Below, piece after piece: positions 17,384 to 27,718 of a stretch of DNA of 64,000 bases. Within the stretch, counting starts at the first letter, position 1. Every line of letters starts with the position of its first letter. Under the pieces are notes generated by a model. It had not been told where the DNA came from and searched no databases. It saw only the letters and a list, made by a program, of their open reading frames with translations. A program made the position numbers and the translations under genes. Source of the stretch: Coraliomargarita algicola (GTDB lineage Bacteria; Verrucomicrobiota; Verrucomicrobiia; Opitutales; Coraliomargaritaceae); NCBI RefSeq assembly GCF_033878955.1, contig NZ_CP138858.1:4739001-4803000 (forward strand). The letters are read 5' to 3'.

Positions 17384-20077
17384 CTATTGAATAATAATTT
17401 GCAGGTGATTTCGGGCCGCGGGGATTGAGAATTCCAACACGCCTGAAGGCAAGGTGCGGTATTCTATGTCTTGACCATCGAGAGTGACTTTGCGCACTTT
17501 CTGTTGTGGTGCGAGGGCGACTAGGATCAACGGGGAACTTTGATTGTTGGAGACTAGAGTCGAGACTGTAAATTCGACGGATTGCATCGTGGAGTCCCAA
17601 GTCTGTTTATGGATCCATGTGCGTAGTCCTGTGCTGATGCGCCCGGGAGTATGGTAGGCTGCAAAGAGATTTAGAATGGGGGCAGAGAGTCCCCCGAAGT
17701 GATGCCAACCTGCGCCGCGTCCACTCTCGATCATGAAGTGCTCGAAGCAGCAATAGCTATCTTCGGTTTCACGACTGTACATACGCACCACTTGATCCGC
17801 GAGTGAATGCGCCCATGCGGCTTGACCTGCATCGAGAGCGGCTTTCCAGAAGAAATACTGATAAGGAATCCAGCTGGCGCCATTCCAATAGCCTTGCTGA
17901 GAATAATAAGGCGCAGATTGATCGACCGTGGAGAGCCCTACAGCTGTCATAAACTTATTGGGATCGGCGAGTGCCTGCCAGATCGCTTGACTGCGTTCAG
18001 GTGCGATGCGAGCGGTCATGGCGGGCATGGCACCATCCAGGCCGCGGTTGAAGCTTTCGCCACTGGCTTGATGGTGTAATAGGCCGATGGCTTGGCCTGT
18101 CGGATCGTGCTCCACGTATCCATACAATTGAGAAGCGGGGTCCCAAGCGTAGCGGTCGATGTCGGTGGCGATCTTTTGGCTAAGATTTAGCCATTGTTGC
18201 GAGTCTTCGCCGAGTTCTTGTGCGGCCATCGCCATGAGATCGGCTGCTACGGCGACATGGCTAGCCACGACCATCGGTGCGATGTGCGGTCGGCGTTCGA
18301 TATTCTCCCGTAGCAAATACTGCTGCGGTGGGTAGTCATCCCAGCCCCCGGAATTGTAGAATAAGTCCCATGTGGCGATTAAGTTGTTTCGAAATGAACG
18401 TGTGGGCGAGCGCGGATCGAGGCCAGCAAGGTAGCGGAGGCTACGGGCTAGTTTGGGGTAAAAATAGGCGAGCAAGTCGCGATCTTGGGTCTTCTGCCAA
18501 AGATCAAAATACAAATAGTGTTGCACGGGCACAGGTGAGCCGTGGTGGATGAAGGCACAATCCGCATCGTCGGTTTCGGTTAGGTAGGTGTTCAGTAATT
18601 CCACGGCGCGCCGGGGTGCAATTTCTGCCAAGCCTAGTCCGATACAGCCACAGTCCCAAGTGTAGAGAGAGTCCCACCAACGACCAGGCGGGTAGTGTCG
18701 GATCGCATCGCCTTTGATATAGGTCGGGTAGACGATGTTTGTTTGGAGCACCGCTGCGAGGCGATCGACTCCAAAGCGTTTTGCATTGGAGCCTGGCAGG
18801 TCTAGGTTGACTGGGGGGGAGTGGGGCGAATGCGAACGGGGCGGGGCTTGTGGCGCATCGGGCTGCTTGAGCCATGTGAGGGTAAAGCGTTGGGTGCGCG
18901 AGGCGTGAGTTGGTAGTGTGAGCTTGGGAGTGATCCAGCTGTGGAAATGGCCATTGCCCGGTGCCGAAATCTCGTCGCTGACGTGATCATGCATGCCTAG
19001 GAGTAAGGCTTGCTCCAGGTCGCCGCGGTAGCGTCGTGTAGTCAGCGTGGTGTCCTGGGCTTGAATGCGCATTCGCCCTGGGAGTGCCGGCCATTCTAGA
19101 TCGGCTTGTTGATCCGACTGATTGTGCATTGCGGCAAAGCTAGCCTGGGGCGCTTCTATAAATTGGGGGATTTGAGCCTTGGCCGATTGTACAAAGCCAT
19201 CCAGTAAAAAGTCTGCCACCGCATTGTGGGCTTCGATACGAAATGATGTGCTCTTTAGAGGCAATTCAATGGGGCCGCTTAAGCCGGGCGTATCGCTGGC
19301 GGGGAGCTCTACGATCTGTGTGTGTGAGTCTGTGTGCAAGCGTAGGCTGAAGGCTTGTTTGGATTGGTAGCGTATAAAAAGATAACGATGATGCCGATGG
19401 GGAAGGAGGTAAGTGACGTGAGAGCCGAGGCCTTTCTCGGGCCAGTGAAGTCCGATTCCATCATTGAAGCCAGGCACTATGGCTTCGCAGCGGCGTCTAC
19501 CATCGGCAATTAAGCCTTCGGCAGAGTTGTAAGGCAGGTCGGTGTGCTTATAGCCCAGTGCATCTATCCAATGAGTGTGCTTGTCGGCTTGCAGGGACAC
19601 GGCCGCGATCGCTTGAGGTTGCCAAGCACCTGTCGCCATCGCTTGCATTCCTAGACATAGGTGTAGACGCACTTCGCGCTGGAGTTCACTCTGATTGCAC
19701 CATTCAATTTGAATCTGATAAGTATTCTCCTGGATGCGTTGGAAGTGGATGTCGGCAAATAGCTGATCCTTGGGCAGAATTTGCTGACGATATACATAGT
19801 GAACGAAGTCACTTTGGGCGTCCCAGGGCAAGTAACCGGAGTCTTGGATGGCGTGCGGTAGCGCGATACGGCGGCGATATAATTCTGGCGCGCAAACCAG
19901 ATCCAGACGCAGTCCTTTCGGCCCGGGTAAATAGCTTAATCCAAAGTAGCGTTTTCCGTAGGGGCCCCATGGGCCGAGCCCCAGCAAATCGTGTGTGCCT
20001 GTGAAGTTTTCGATGGGCCATTGTTGCCATTGAAAAGGATCTTTCTCAGGCGTGGTATAGTTGTAGAAGTCTGCCAT
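17384..20077 (-). CDS. GH63-like (alpha/alpha)6 glycoside hydrolase
   Basis: This 897-residue protein has no signal peptide, so it is probably cytoplasmic. The N-terminal ~380 residues form a beta-rich domain. The C-terminal half is an (alpha/alpha)6 barrel of the GH63/MGH1 type: PPGRWWDSLYTWDCGCIGLG contains the likely acid Asp, NSGGWDDYPPQ follows, then QQGYWNGASWIPYQYFFWK, and near the end GAGWHHFGGLSAPIL. These patterns match alpha-glucosidase-type GH63 enzymes, but the exact sugar cannot be read from sequence. It is the only gene of the carbohydrate locus on the minus strand here; its 5' end faces the fucosidase operon across 224 bp, suggesting shared control from that divergent region. 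Confidence 0.8.
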   Translation of the reverse strand: MADFYNYTTPEKDPFQWQQWPIENFTGTHDLLGLGPWGPYGKRYFGLSYLPGPKGLRLDLVCAPELYRRRIALPHAIQDSGYLPWDAQSDFVHYVYRQQILPKDQLFADIHFQRIQENTYQIQIEWCNQSELQREVRLHLCLGMQAMATGAWQPQAIAAVSLQADKHTHWIDALGYKHTDLPYNSAEGLIADGRRRCEAIVPGFNDGIGLHWPEKGLGSHVTYLLPHRHHRYLFIRYQSKQAFSLRLHTDSHTQIVELPASDTPGLSGPIELPLKSTSFRIEAHNAVADFLLDGFVQSAKAQIPQFIEAPQASFAAMHNQSDQQADLEWPALPGRMRIQAQDTTLTTRRYRGDLEQALLLGMHDHVSDEISAPGNGHFHSWITPKLTLPTHASRTQRFTLTWLKQPDAPQAPPRSHSPHSPPVNLDLPGSNAKRFGVDRLAAVLQTNIVYPTYIKGDAIRHYPPGRWWDSLYTWDCGCIGLGLAEIAPRRAVELLNTYLTETDDADCAFIHHGSPVPVQHYLYFDLWQKTQDRDLLAYFYPKLARSLRYLAGLDPRSPTRSFRNNLIATWDLFYNSGGWDDYPPQQYLLRENIERRPHIAPMVVASHVAVAADLMAMAAQELGEDSQQWLNLSQKIATDIDRYAWDPASQLYGYVEHDPTGQAIGLLHHQASGESFNRGLDGAMPAMTARIAPERSQAIWQALADPNKFMTAVGLSTVDQSAPYYSQQGYWNGASWIPYQYFFWKAALDAGQAAWAHSLADQVVRMYSRETEDSYCCFEHFMIESGRGAGWHHFGGLSAPILNLFAAYHTPGRISTGLRTWIHKQTWDSTMQSVEFTVSTLVSNNQSSPLILVALAPQQKVRKVTLDGQDIEYRTLPSGVLEFSIPAARNHLQIIIQ

Positions 20078-20301
20078 GGGGGCGTGCGTTTCGGGGCCTG
20101 TAGGAGTTTGTTAATTTTAAGAGATGAGAATTGACATCGCTCTTATCCGTGTAGTTGATTCAACGACGAATTTATTGAAGATCCAGTTTAAAAGTTGGTG
20201 AAAATTCATCTTACCCGTGCCCCTAATTGTATTTGTATAGACCATCGTATCACAAGGATTGCGTTACTTGTCGAAACACTACCCTTTAACTATTATCCAG
20301 G
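20078..20301. promoter_or_regulatory. Divergent promoter region of the carbohydrate locus
   Basis: These 224 bp separate the GH63-like gene (minus) from the first fucosidase (plus), so both promoters should lie here. The stretch is A/T-rich and includes the short imperfect inverted repeat GTTGATTCAACGACGAATT near 20154-20172. I see no confident -35/-10 pair or operator. Confidence 0.4.
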
Positions 20302-21597
20302 ATGAATGCCTCTCCTTTAACTAAAGAAGATAATTTAGCACGCTTTAAGCATGATCGTTTTGGCATGTTCATTCATTGGGGAGTTTACGCTATGTATGCG
20401 ACCAATGAGTGGTGTCAGTATTGGAGTAAGCTGTCTGACGAAGAGTATCAAAACATGATCCAGCATTTTGATCCTGATATGTTTGAGCCGAAAGAGTGGG
20501 CGCGGATTGCTCGCGAGTGTGGCATGCAGTATGTGGTGTTTACCACCAAGCATCATGACGGCTTCTGTATGTGGGAAACCGAGTTTACCGATTATAAGAT
20601 CACCAATACACGCATCGGGCGCGATGTGCTGCGTGAGATTGTAGATGCATTTCGGGCCGAGGGCTTAAAGGTAGGCTTGTATTATTCGATTTCGGACTGG
20701 CACCACCCAGATTACATAATTGACTCATCGCATAGTAAGAGACACCTGTCGCCGGAGGAGATTCGCGCGTTAAATGAGGGGCGCACTATGGCGCGGTATG
20801 CGAAGTATATGCGGGATCAAGTGCGTGAGTTATTGACGAACTACGGCGAGATCGTGGAGTTTTGGTTTGATGTGAGTGGCCAGATTGATCCAGTGGCCTG
20901 TGAATCTCAAGCGATGCTGGATATGATTCGATCCTTGCAACCGCATATATTATTAAACAACCGTTTGTCCTTGCCTGGGTCCGAGGATCTATTGACGCCT
21001 GAAAATTACCTGCGCGATGCAGATTGCGTCGATGCCGAGGGGCGCAGTGTAACATGGGAGGGATGTCATAATTTATCGGCTTCCTGGTGTTACAATCGCG
21101 ATGAGAAGTCGTATAGCAAATCAGCATTTCGCTGTTTGGAAATCTTGATCACGCAGACTAGTTTGAACGGTAATAGTCTAATGAATATTGGGCCCACTGC
21201 TCGCGGGTATATTAGTTCACATGAACGGAAGATTCTGGATGTATACGCGCACTGGATGAAATATCATTCGCGTGCTATCTATGGTTGTGGTCAGGCTCCT
21301 AAAGATATTCCACCTCCACCGAATGATTGTCGCTACACTTATCACGCGGGGCGGAACTGTCTCTATTTACATTTTATGCGTTGGCCCACTCAGGCGAATG
21401 TAATTTTGCACGGATTAGAAGGGCGCATTAAGTATGCCCAATTGCTCAGTGATGGTAGTTATATTCAAACGAAAACGCCCCCGCCAGGCACGAACGAAAA
21501 TATGAATCCTCGTTTCCCGCCGGGCTCGGTTAGTCTGCAATTAATGAGTGAACCCGAAGATGTCACTATCCCTGTAATTGAATTCTTTCTCAACTAA
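20302..21597 (+). CDS. Alpha-L-fucosidase, GH29 (copy 1)
   Basis: GH29 enzymes release terminal alpha-L-fucose with retention. The 431-residue protein starts directly with the catalytic domain: FKHDRFGMFIHWGVYAMYA, then YVVFTTKHHDGFCMWETEFT, KVGLYYSISDWHHPDY, and the nucleophile region VEFWFDVSGQ with Asp190. The C-terminal part has NGNSLMNIGPTARG and a short beta domain. There is no signal peptide, so it should act in the cytoplasm on imported oligosaccharides. It is the first gene of a long plus-strand run; the GH2-like gene starts 28 bp after its stop. Two more GH29 genes follow, suggesting different linkages or positions. Confidence 0.93.
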   Translation: MNASPLTKEDNLARFKHDRFGMFIHWGVYAMYATNEWCQYWSKLSDEEYQNMIQHFDPDMFEPKEWARIARECGMQYVVFTTKHHDGFCMWETEFTDYKITNTRIGRDVLREIVDAFRAEGLKVGLYYSISDWHHPDYIIDSSHSKRHLSPEEIRALNEGRTMARYAKYMRDQVRELLTNYGEIVEFWFDVSGQIDPVACESQAMLDMIRSLQPHILLNNRLSLPGSEDLLTPENYLRDADCVDAEGRSVTWEGCHNLSASWCYNRDEKSYSKSAFRCLEILITQTSLNGNSLMNIGPTARGYISSHERKILDVYAHWMKYHSRAIYGCGQAPKDIPPPPNDCRYTYHAGRNCLYLHFMRWPTQANVILHGLEGRIKYAQLLSDGSYIQTKTPPPGTNENMNPRFPPGSVSLQLMSEPEDVTIPVIEFFLN

Positions 21598-21625
21598 AGC
21601 TCTTACTCAGTTTCTCTATTTTATT

Positions 21626-24600
21626 ATGCGTATACCTATCCCTGCTTTGAATTCACTACGACTCATTCTTTTATTGATTGTCGTAGGCATCCACAGTGCG
21701 ACGCAGGCAAGCTCCCTTCGCCAGGTGATTAATCTTGCTGGCGATGACTGGCAGGAAGCCATCGGTGATACTATAGACCTGGGCGAGATTCCCGCGGGCT
21801 TACAGTGGGCTTCTTCAGAGGTTCCAACCACGGGGCTGGCTCGCAAACTGAAGTCGACGGATAATAAGTGGATGTACAATAACGTAGAGCCACACAAGTA
21901 TTTGGATGCAAATGGGCAGTTTAAGGTGACCGAAGATCGCAGTGCGTGGTTTCGCCGCAGTGTGCAAATTTCGAGTCAGATGCTGGAAGGGCATCGCGTC
22001 TATTTGACGGTGGCTGGTATGTCTTATCGTTCGGCGGTCTTTGTCAACGGCGTGCAAGCGGGGGAGTCGATTCAGTCCACAGTGCCGCTTGATTTCGATC
22101 TGACCGACTATGTGAAAGCGGGCGAGAATGAACTTGTGCTGGTGGTCACGACACGTGAAGGCCTGATTGATCCAGCTGCAGCGGTATATGTCGCTCCCAG
22201 TATGGGAGCACTGGCTGGCGTTCGTGGTCCGATTCGCCTGGAATTTCGCCCAGAGATCTTTGTCGAAGATGTGTTTGTTAAGACCAGTGTTCAGAATAAA
22301 AATATCGAATTTGAGCTGAGTATACAGAATGATACCGTGCAAACGGCAGAGCTGACGCCCAAAGTTCGTGTTAAGTCGTTACGTGACCCATTGAATGTAG
22401 TGGGGCAGTTTTCCGGCAGCCCAGTGGAACTGGCTGCGGATACGGTGAGCATCACGGATATTAAAGCAGATTGGGTTGCGCCTGTTTTGTGGTCCGCGAC
22501 TTCGCCTGAAATGTACATTGCAGAGGTTTCTTTATATGACGGCTCACGTTTGGTCGACCAATATGAGCAAACCTTCGGATTTAGAGAGTTTAGCATTCAG
22601 GGGAAGGATTTCTTACTCAATGGTGAGCGTGTGGTGTTGCGGCGTAGCACTTCGTTGGCTCCTTTAGGTACGGTGGATTTGACGCCGCATCGGCATGCAC
22701 AGACGATCGAGGATCTGGCACCGTTGAATAGTATACGCCAGCATCTCGGGGCGAATGATCCAGACTTGATTCACCGCGCAAATATGGAAGGCATTTTAGT
22801 CACTCCCGAAGCCGCGTACTCGTGGGTGAAAATATATCCTCATGATGCGGATAAGGTGGCTGCTTGGTTACCGGGCACTTTAGACTATTATAAACGTTGG
22901 GCGAAGCAGATGCGTAATGAGCCTTCGGTCGTTATTTATTCATTGGCCAATGAAACTTATTGGGAGCGAAATCTACCCGAAGAAATGGCGGTGGCGGAAC
23001 AGATCGTCAAGGTCATGCGTGAGATGGATCCAACCCGGCCGTTCCAGGCAGATGGTGACAACGATTGGAATAAGTTGCTCGATATTACTAATATTCACTA
23101 TCCCGAGGGGACGGCAGGCACCTTGCGTTTGGAGTATCCCAATTCTGGCTTACAAGTGCCCAACGATTTGCAATGGCTCACGCGTGAAGGCGGGCGTGCC
23201 TGGCGTGCTAATTTTAAATGGGATCGCCCCCTTGTGATCGGTGAATTTGGCGGTGGCGGTGATTGGAATAGCTGTGCCAGTTACGGTGGGGATGATGTTT
23301 TTGATTGGATCAAATGGCAAAAAAATACCCGCGGAGGCATGGATTATGGTGCCTCGGATGCGGAGCGTGATAATTACTATATCGATAATTTACGTCGCAT
23401 GGTTGATTTCTACCGATACATGGGCGTGGCCGGTATGACGCCCTGGTCTGGCGATAAGGCGGAATTATTAAAGGCGATGAGAGTGGCGCCGATTGATTTT
23501 CAAGCGAACGTAGATAGTGGAGGTGTCTTTAAACGTAAGCTTGCTGTCTTTAATGATGAAGTGCGCCCGTTGAACGCCATCGAGTATTATCTTACTGTTG
23601 ATGGAATTTTAGTCGAAGAGTCGCGGATCGACTTTTACCTGAAACCAGGCGGACTATGGTCGCAAGTGATTGAGCTGCCCGTGCCAGAAGTGGATGCCAC
23701 GACGGAAGCCGAATTTCTTGTGCGCTTGATTTGGAAACGTGGGGCTAAAGATGTCGAGGTGGATCGTTATGACGAATCGATTTATATTGTGCCTGATTAC
23801 GATTTGTCCGCGATGGCGCAGAGTATTGTGCTCATTGATCCAGAGGGAAGTTTGGATCACAGCTTGGAACAGTTCGGTTTGACTGGGGTGGACCGATTGC
23901 AGGGCACCCAGATTCCCGTTGGAAAGAAGTTGGCAGTGATTGGAACCGGTGGTTTTCGCAAGCAGTTACAGGATTCTCTGGATGCATTTGTGGCAGCCGG
24001 CGGGGTGGTTTTGATGTTACCTCAGGATTCATGGCAGCCGTATCGTATCGAGCTGCCAGAGCGTGATATGCGTCATGCGGCGACTCAAGCGTGGGCGCGG
24101 ATGCCCGAGCATCCTGCCTTGAAAGATATGAATGAAGCGCAGCTCAGCTTCTGGAATGAGAATAATGTGGTTTCTTACGGGACCTTTAAGAAGCCGCAAC
24201 TTGGGCCAATGCAAGTCATCGCCGATGCGGGCGGGCGTTTTGGTCTGAGTTGGAGTCCATTGCTGGACATCCCGGTTGGTCAAGGAGCTTTCTTGATGAC
24301 TACCTTCGAGTTGACGACTCCGGAGCCTGCGGCACGTCAATTGTTGGCCAATTTAATCCGCTATGGCGTTGAGCGCCTGCCTCGGACGACGGTTGAATTC
24401 TCCGTCTTGTCAGGAGAGAATCAAGCGATGCGTGAAGCTCTGGATTTATCCGGCGCGCTTTATCAGACTGAGCTTGCAGCTACAGGACCTATTCTAGTCG
24501 ATCAATCTGCTAGCTTTGATGTGGCTGATTTACAGGCTGCCCTGGATGATGGACGTACGCTGTGGTTGCATGGCTTTACTCCAGAGACGCTTGAAAAAGT

Positions 24601-26227
24601 GGCCTCACTCTTGCCGGAGGGGGCATCGTTGGCCGCTGTGCCGGATGAATATGCTGGCACAATGCCAGTGACTGAAGATCCATTTCTTGCAGGTTTATCT
24701 AACTTTGATTTCGCTTGGTATATGCCCAAGATGTATCATGGCGGGCCCATTTTCGAGTTTGCCAACGTGACAGTCGATGCGGGGGATTGGACTCTCGATT
24801 TAAACCCATTTGAGAGCGATGTGAAGCACCTGACTCAGCCCGCATATCTGATGAAATTCAATACGGGCGCGGGTACCATTATATTCGATACACTGAACTG
24901 GGAGGCCGCGGTGGGCACTTTGACGGAGAAAGCCTTGCGCATTGTTTCCAGTATGTTGACGAATCTCGGAGTCGGTTTCGAGTTTGCCAAACCAGTTGAT
25001 TACGACTACAGTTTTGTAGATCTGGCTTCCTTTGCGAATATGGGCTACATGGACAGTGTGGCGGATGATGGTGTGGGCGGTTGGTCTGACCAAGGGCAAA
25101 ACGATATGCGTTTTTTCCTGATCAATCACTCGGGTAAGGGCAATGGTGAAGAAGATGGCATGGATATGCCCGTTCCTGATTTTCCGACCGATGTTGAGTT
25201 CGTGAACGTGCCCTATCAATTGGTTGATCCCAAGGCAAACGCCAACAAAGCAGTGCTGAGCTTTGGTAGCGAAAAACATGGGGCAAAGTTAATGCGTTCG
25301 ACCGATGAGATTCCAGTCAATGCAAAGGCGGACATGATTTGGGCCTTGCATACGCTCAGTTGGGCGGGCGGAGAAAACGGAGATCTGTTGGCCGAGTATA
25401 CTTTGAGGTATGCGGATGGTTCTGAAGCTACGATTCCAGTGCGTCGCTTCATCGAGGTGGGAGATTGGCATTCGCCCTCGCAGTATCCGAATGGGGCAAT
25501 CGCTTGGACCGGATATAATTTGGTGAATTCCAATGTGGGTATTCATAGTTCATCGTGGAAGAATCCTCACCCAGAGAAGGAAATCGCATCCATTTCAATT
25601 CAGGCCGGGCTGTCAGATTCTCAGTATCTCTTGTTGGCCATTACTTTGGGGCGAGAGATTCAGGAGAAGAGCGTGGTATTGGATCTCAACTTCGAAGAGG
25701 CGACTGCAATGCCAGATATGCATTGGAGTGCGTCTGCGCCTGAGCTCGTTGAGGACGGCCTACGCTTTGAGCATGGGCAATACGCTTTGGTTAAAAGAGG
25801 GGATTTGGCACCATCTGTAGATCTGTTGCAGCAGCCGTTTAGTATTATGATTGATTTTACGCCTACGGCTAAGCCGGATGGTTATTATGGTGGGTTGATC
25901 GAATTGGGGTCTTTCCGTATTATGTTACAGCAGCATAGTATGCGCCTGCATGTCGCGACTTTGGATGCCGAAGGAAAGCGTATGCAGCTACAATCTTCAG
26001 ATCCACTGACATTAGGTGAACGGGTTCAGTTTGAGTTTCAATCCGATGGACGTAAGGCGGTATTGTTGCGCAATGGGAGAGTTGATGTGGTGAGCGATGC
26101 CTCCTTGCCTAATTACTTGCTAGAGCAGATTCGCTTTGGTGTCGCGGGGGGGCAAAACTATTATTTCAACGGGATCATTCATCAGGCACAGGCAGCTCGC
26201 ATGCAAGTGTTGGAAGATACTATTTAG
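21626..26227 (+). CDS. Very large exported GH2-like glycoside hydrolase
   Basis: From the ATG at 21626 the 1533-residue protein has a signal peptide (LRLILLLIVVGIHSATQASS). Domains: GH2 jelly-roll (residues ~95-200, WFRRSVQISS, GMSYRSAVFVNG), an immunoglobulin-like domain, and the TIM barrel with acid/base Glu443 in IYSLANETYW and nucleophile Glu540 in VIGEFGGGG. After the barrel come ~450 residues with amidotransferase-fold-like segments (KLAVIGTGGF, FVAAGGVVLMLPQ), then a module starting ANMGYMDSVADDGVGGWSDQ, and a C-terminal LamG-like jelly roll (FSIMIDFTPTAKPDGYYGG). It is almost twice the length of a beta-galactosidase or beta-glucuronidase. The paralogue at 38574-43239 shares the architecture. 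The substrate may be beta-linked galactose or glucuronate; this cannot be decided from sequence. Confidence 0.88.
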   Translation: MRIPIPALNSLRLILLLIVVGIHSATQASSLRQVINLAGDDWQEAIGDTIDLGEIPAGLQWASSEVPTTGLARKLKSTDNKWMYNNVEPHKYLDANGQFKVTEDRSAWFRRSVQISSQMLEGHRVYLTVAGMSYRSAVFVNGVQAGESIQSTVPLDFDLTDYVKAGENELVLVVTTREGLIDPAAAVYVAPSMGALAGVRGPIRLEFRPEIFVEDVFVKTSVQNKNIEFELSIQNDTVQTAELTPKVRVKSLRDPLNVVGQFSGSPVELAADTVSITDIKADWVAPVLWSATSPEMYIAEVSLYDGSRLVDQYEQTFGFREFSIQGKDFLLNGERVVLRRSTSLAPLGTVDLTPHRHAQTIEDLAPLNSIRQHLGANDPDLIHRANMEGILVTPEAAYSWVKIYPHDADKVAAWLPGTLDYYKRWAKQMRNEPSVVIYSLANETYWERNLPEEMAVAEQIVKVMREMDPTRPFQADGDNDWNKLLDITNIHYPEGTAGTLRLEYPNSGLQVPNDLQWLTREGGRAWRANFKWDRPLVIGEFGGGGDWNSCASYGGDDVFDWIKWQKNTRGGMDYGASDAERDNYYIDNLRRMVDFYRYMGVAGMTPWSGDKAELLKAMRVAPIDFQANVDSGGVFKRKLAVFNDEVRPLNAIEYYLTVDGILVEESRIDFYLKPGGLWSQVIELPVPEVDATTEAEFLVRLIWKRGAKDVEVDRYDESIYIVPDYDLSAMAQSIVLIDPEGSLDHSLEQFGLTGVDRLQGTQIPVGKKLAVIGTGGFRKQLQDSLDAFVAAGGVVLMLPQDSWQPYRIELPERDMRHAATQAWARMPEHPALKDMNEAQLSFWNENNVVSYGTFKKPQLGPMQVIADAGGRFGLSWSPLLDIPVGQGAFLMTTFELTTPEPAARQLLANLIRYGVERLPRTTVEFSVLSGENQAMREALDLSGALYQTELAATGPILVDQSASFDVADLQAALDDGRTLWLHGFTPETLEKVASLLPEGASLAAVPDEYAGTMPVTEDPFLAGLSNFDFAWYMPKMYHGGPIFEFANVTVDAGDWTLDLNPFESDVKHLTQPAYLMKFNTGAGTIIFDTLNWEAAVGTLTEKALRIVSSMLTNLGVGFEFAKPVDYDYSFVDLASFANMGYMDSVADDGVGGWSDQGQNDMRFFLINHSGKGNGEEDGMDMPVPDFPTDVEFVNVPYQLVDPKANANKAVLSFGSEKHGAKLMRSTDEIPVNAKADMIWALHTLSWAGGENGDLLAEYTLRYADGSEATIPVRRFIEVGDWHSPSQYPNGAIAWTGYNLVNSNVGIHSSSWKNPHPEKEIASISIQAGLSDSQYLLLAITLGREIQEKSVVLDLNFEEATAMPDMHWSASAPELVEDGLRFEHGQYALVKRGDLAPSVDLLQQPFSIMIDFTPTAKPDGYYGGLIELGSFRIMLQQHSMRLHVATLDAEGKRMQLQSSDPLTLGERVQFEFQSDGRKAVLLRNGRVDVVSDASLPNYLLEQIRFGVAGGQNYYFNGIIHQAQAARMQVLEDTI

Positions 26228-26310
26228 TGTCTTATATGCTCCATATCAATGCGCTGCATAGCTAGGTTAAAGTCATTTTTATAAATACAAACGATCGATT
26301 ACACGATATT

Positions 26311-27699
26311 ATGAGTCAAAAGAACCAAGATCAGAACGCGCCAGTAGACGATGTTGCGGTGCAACATGCTAAAGTGCAAATTACGGCGCTGTCCGATGAA
26401 ACTGCTGCGTATCAACGCACGACGCACCCCGATGCGCAATGGTATCGTGATACATGCTTAGGCATGTTCTTCCACTGGGGCATTTCCAGTGTGAATGGAC
26501 AGGGCGACTTGTCTTGGGGAATGATGAAGCGTGCACCTGGTTTTGCTGTGGAATCGGCAAAAGCACATGGCATCTATGCCGTGCAGAGCATTTGTTCTCC
26601 AAATAAATATTGGGAGCAAGCTGAAGGTTTTAAGTGCGAGAACTATGATCCGGAAAAGTGGTTGATTGCGGCAAAAGAAGTCGGTGTCGAATATGTAGTG
26701 ATCACTACGAAGCATCATGATGGATTTTGCTTATGGCCTAGTGAGCATGGAGATTTGAGCACTAAGAATTTCCTCGGTGGGCGTGACTTGCTGCAGGAAT
26801 TTGTCGCTGCCTGCCGCAAACTTGAGATCAAGATTGGCTTTTACTATTCTCCGCCGGATTGGCGTTTGGAGCAGGAACGGATGAGCTTTTTATACGGCAA
26901 TCAGAACCCTGGGCTGGACCAGAACTTTAAGCAGAAGGAAGTGATCGAGCCGAATCCGGAGGAAGAGGCAGCATTTTTTGCGAAGCACGCAGAGTTGGCT
27001 AGTGGGCACGTGCGTGAGTTGCTGACTCGTTATGGGAAGATTGATATCTTATGGTTCGACGGTCGAGTGCCACCCGGTGGTATCACCATGGAGCAAATTC
27101 GTGAAATTCAGCCTGGAATTCTGGTGAATTCACGTGGCTATGGATATGGAGATTTCAATACCCCTGAGTGTAAGTTCCCAGAACGACGCTTTGATAAAGG
27201 TTGGTGGGAGTATTGTCATGTGTTTGCCGATGGCGCGTGGGGCTATCTCGACCATGAAGTTTACAAGCCACTCGGGTGGTTGCTGGGCGAATTGTCTAAA
27301 ACCCGTTCGTGGGATGGCACTTTTTTGCCAAATGTAGCGCCTGATGCAAAGGGACAAATGCCCCATAGCTTTTATTTACGTATGCGTCAGTTAAAGGATT
27401 GGATGTCGCATAGTGGAGAGTCCATTCATGGAGCCGAGGGGGGCGGTTGGCCCGAGCAGTCGAATGTGCCGCTGACCCATCGAGCGGGGCGCACCTATGC
27501 GCACTTGGACTGGCAGTTCGATGCGTCCACTGTGGTTGAGATTTCGTATCTTAAGCAAGCACCTAAATCGGTGTCCTTTTTGAAGACGGGCGAGTCGATT
27601 GAGTTTACTTATGAGCAGGGCGTATTGCGCTTTCAAGTTGATGATGATTCTTTGAGCCATCTGACAGATGTGGTACTCATCGAGCAAGCGTCCGCCTAG
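26311..27699 (+). CDS. Alpha-L-fucosidase, GH29 (copy 2)
   Basis: The 462-residue protein has the GH29 barrel: WYRDTCLGMFFHWGISSVNG, EYVVITTKHHDGFCLWPSEH, KIGFYYSPPDWRLEQER, and the nucleophile segment KIDILWFDGRVPP with Asp250. The end SVSFLKTGESIEFTYEQG is a short beta domain. The N-terminus (MSQKNQDQNAPVDDV) is hydrophilic with no signal peptide, so it is probably cytoplasmic. Sequence differences from copy 1 are large throughout, so it is not a recent duplicate and probably has a different specificity. It sits 83 bp after the GH2-like gene, and the LamG gene starts 19 bp after its stop. Confidence 0.92.
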   Translation: MSQKNQDQNAPVDDVAVQHAKVQITALSDETAAYQRTTHPDAQWYRDTCLGMFFHWGISSVNGQGDLSWGMMKRAPGFAVESAKAHGIYAVQSICSPNKYWEQAEGFKCENYDPEKWLIAAKEVGVEYVVITTKHHDGFCLWPSEHGDLSTKNFLGGRDLLQEFVAACRKLEIKIGFYYSPPDWRLEQERMSFLYGNQNPGLDQNFKQKEVIEPNPEEEAAFFAKHAELASGHVRELLTRYGKIDILWFDGRVPPGGITMEQIREIQPGILVNSRGYGYGDFNTPECKFPERRFDKGWWEYCHVFADGAWGYLDHEVYKPLGWLLGELSKTRSWDGTFLPNVAPDAKGQMPHSFYLRMRQLKDWMSHSGESIHGAEGGGWPEQSNVPLTHRAGRTYAHLDWQFDASTVVEISYLKQAPKSVSFLKTGESIEFTYEQGVLRFQVDDDSLSHLTDVVLIEQASA

Positions 27700-27718
27700 C
27701 TTGCGTGGTATAAATTTT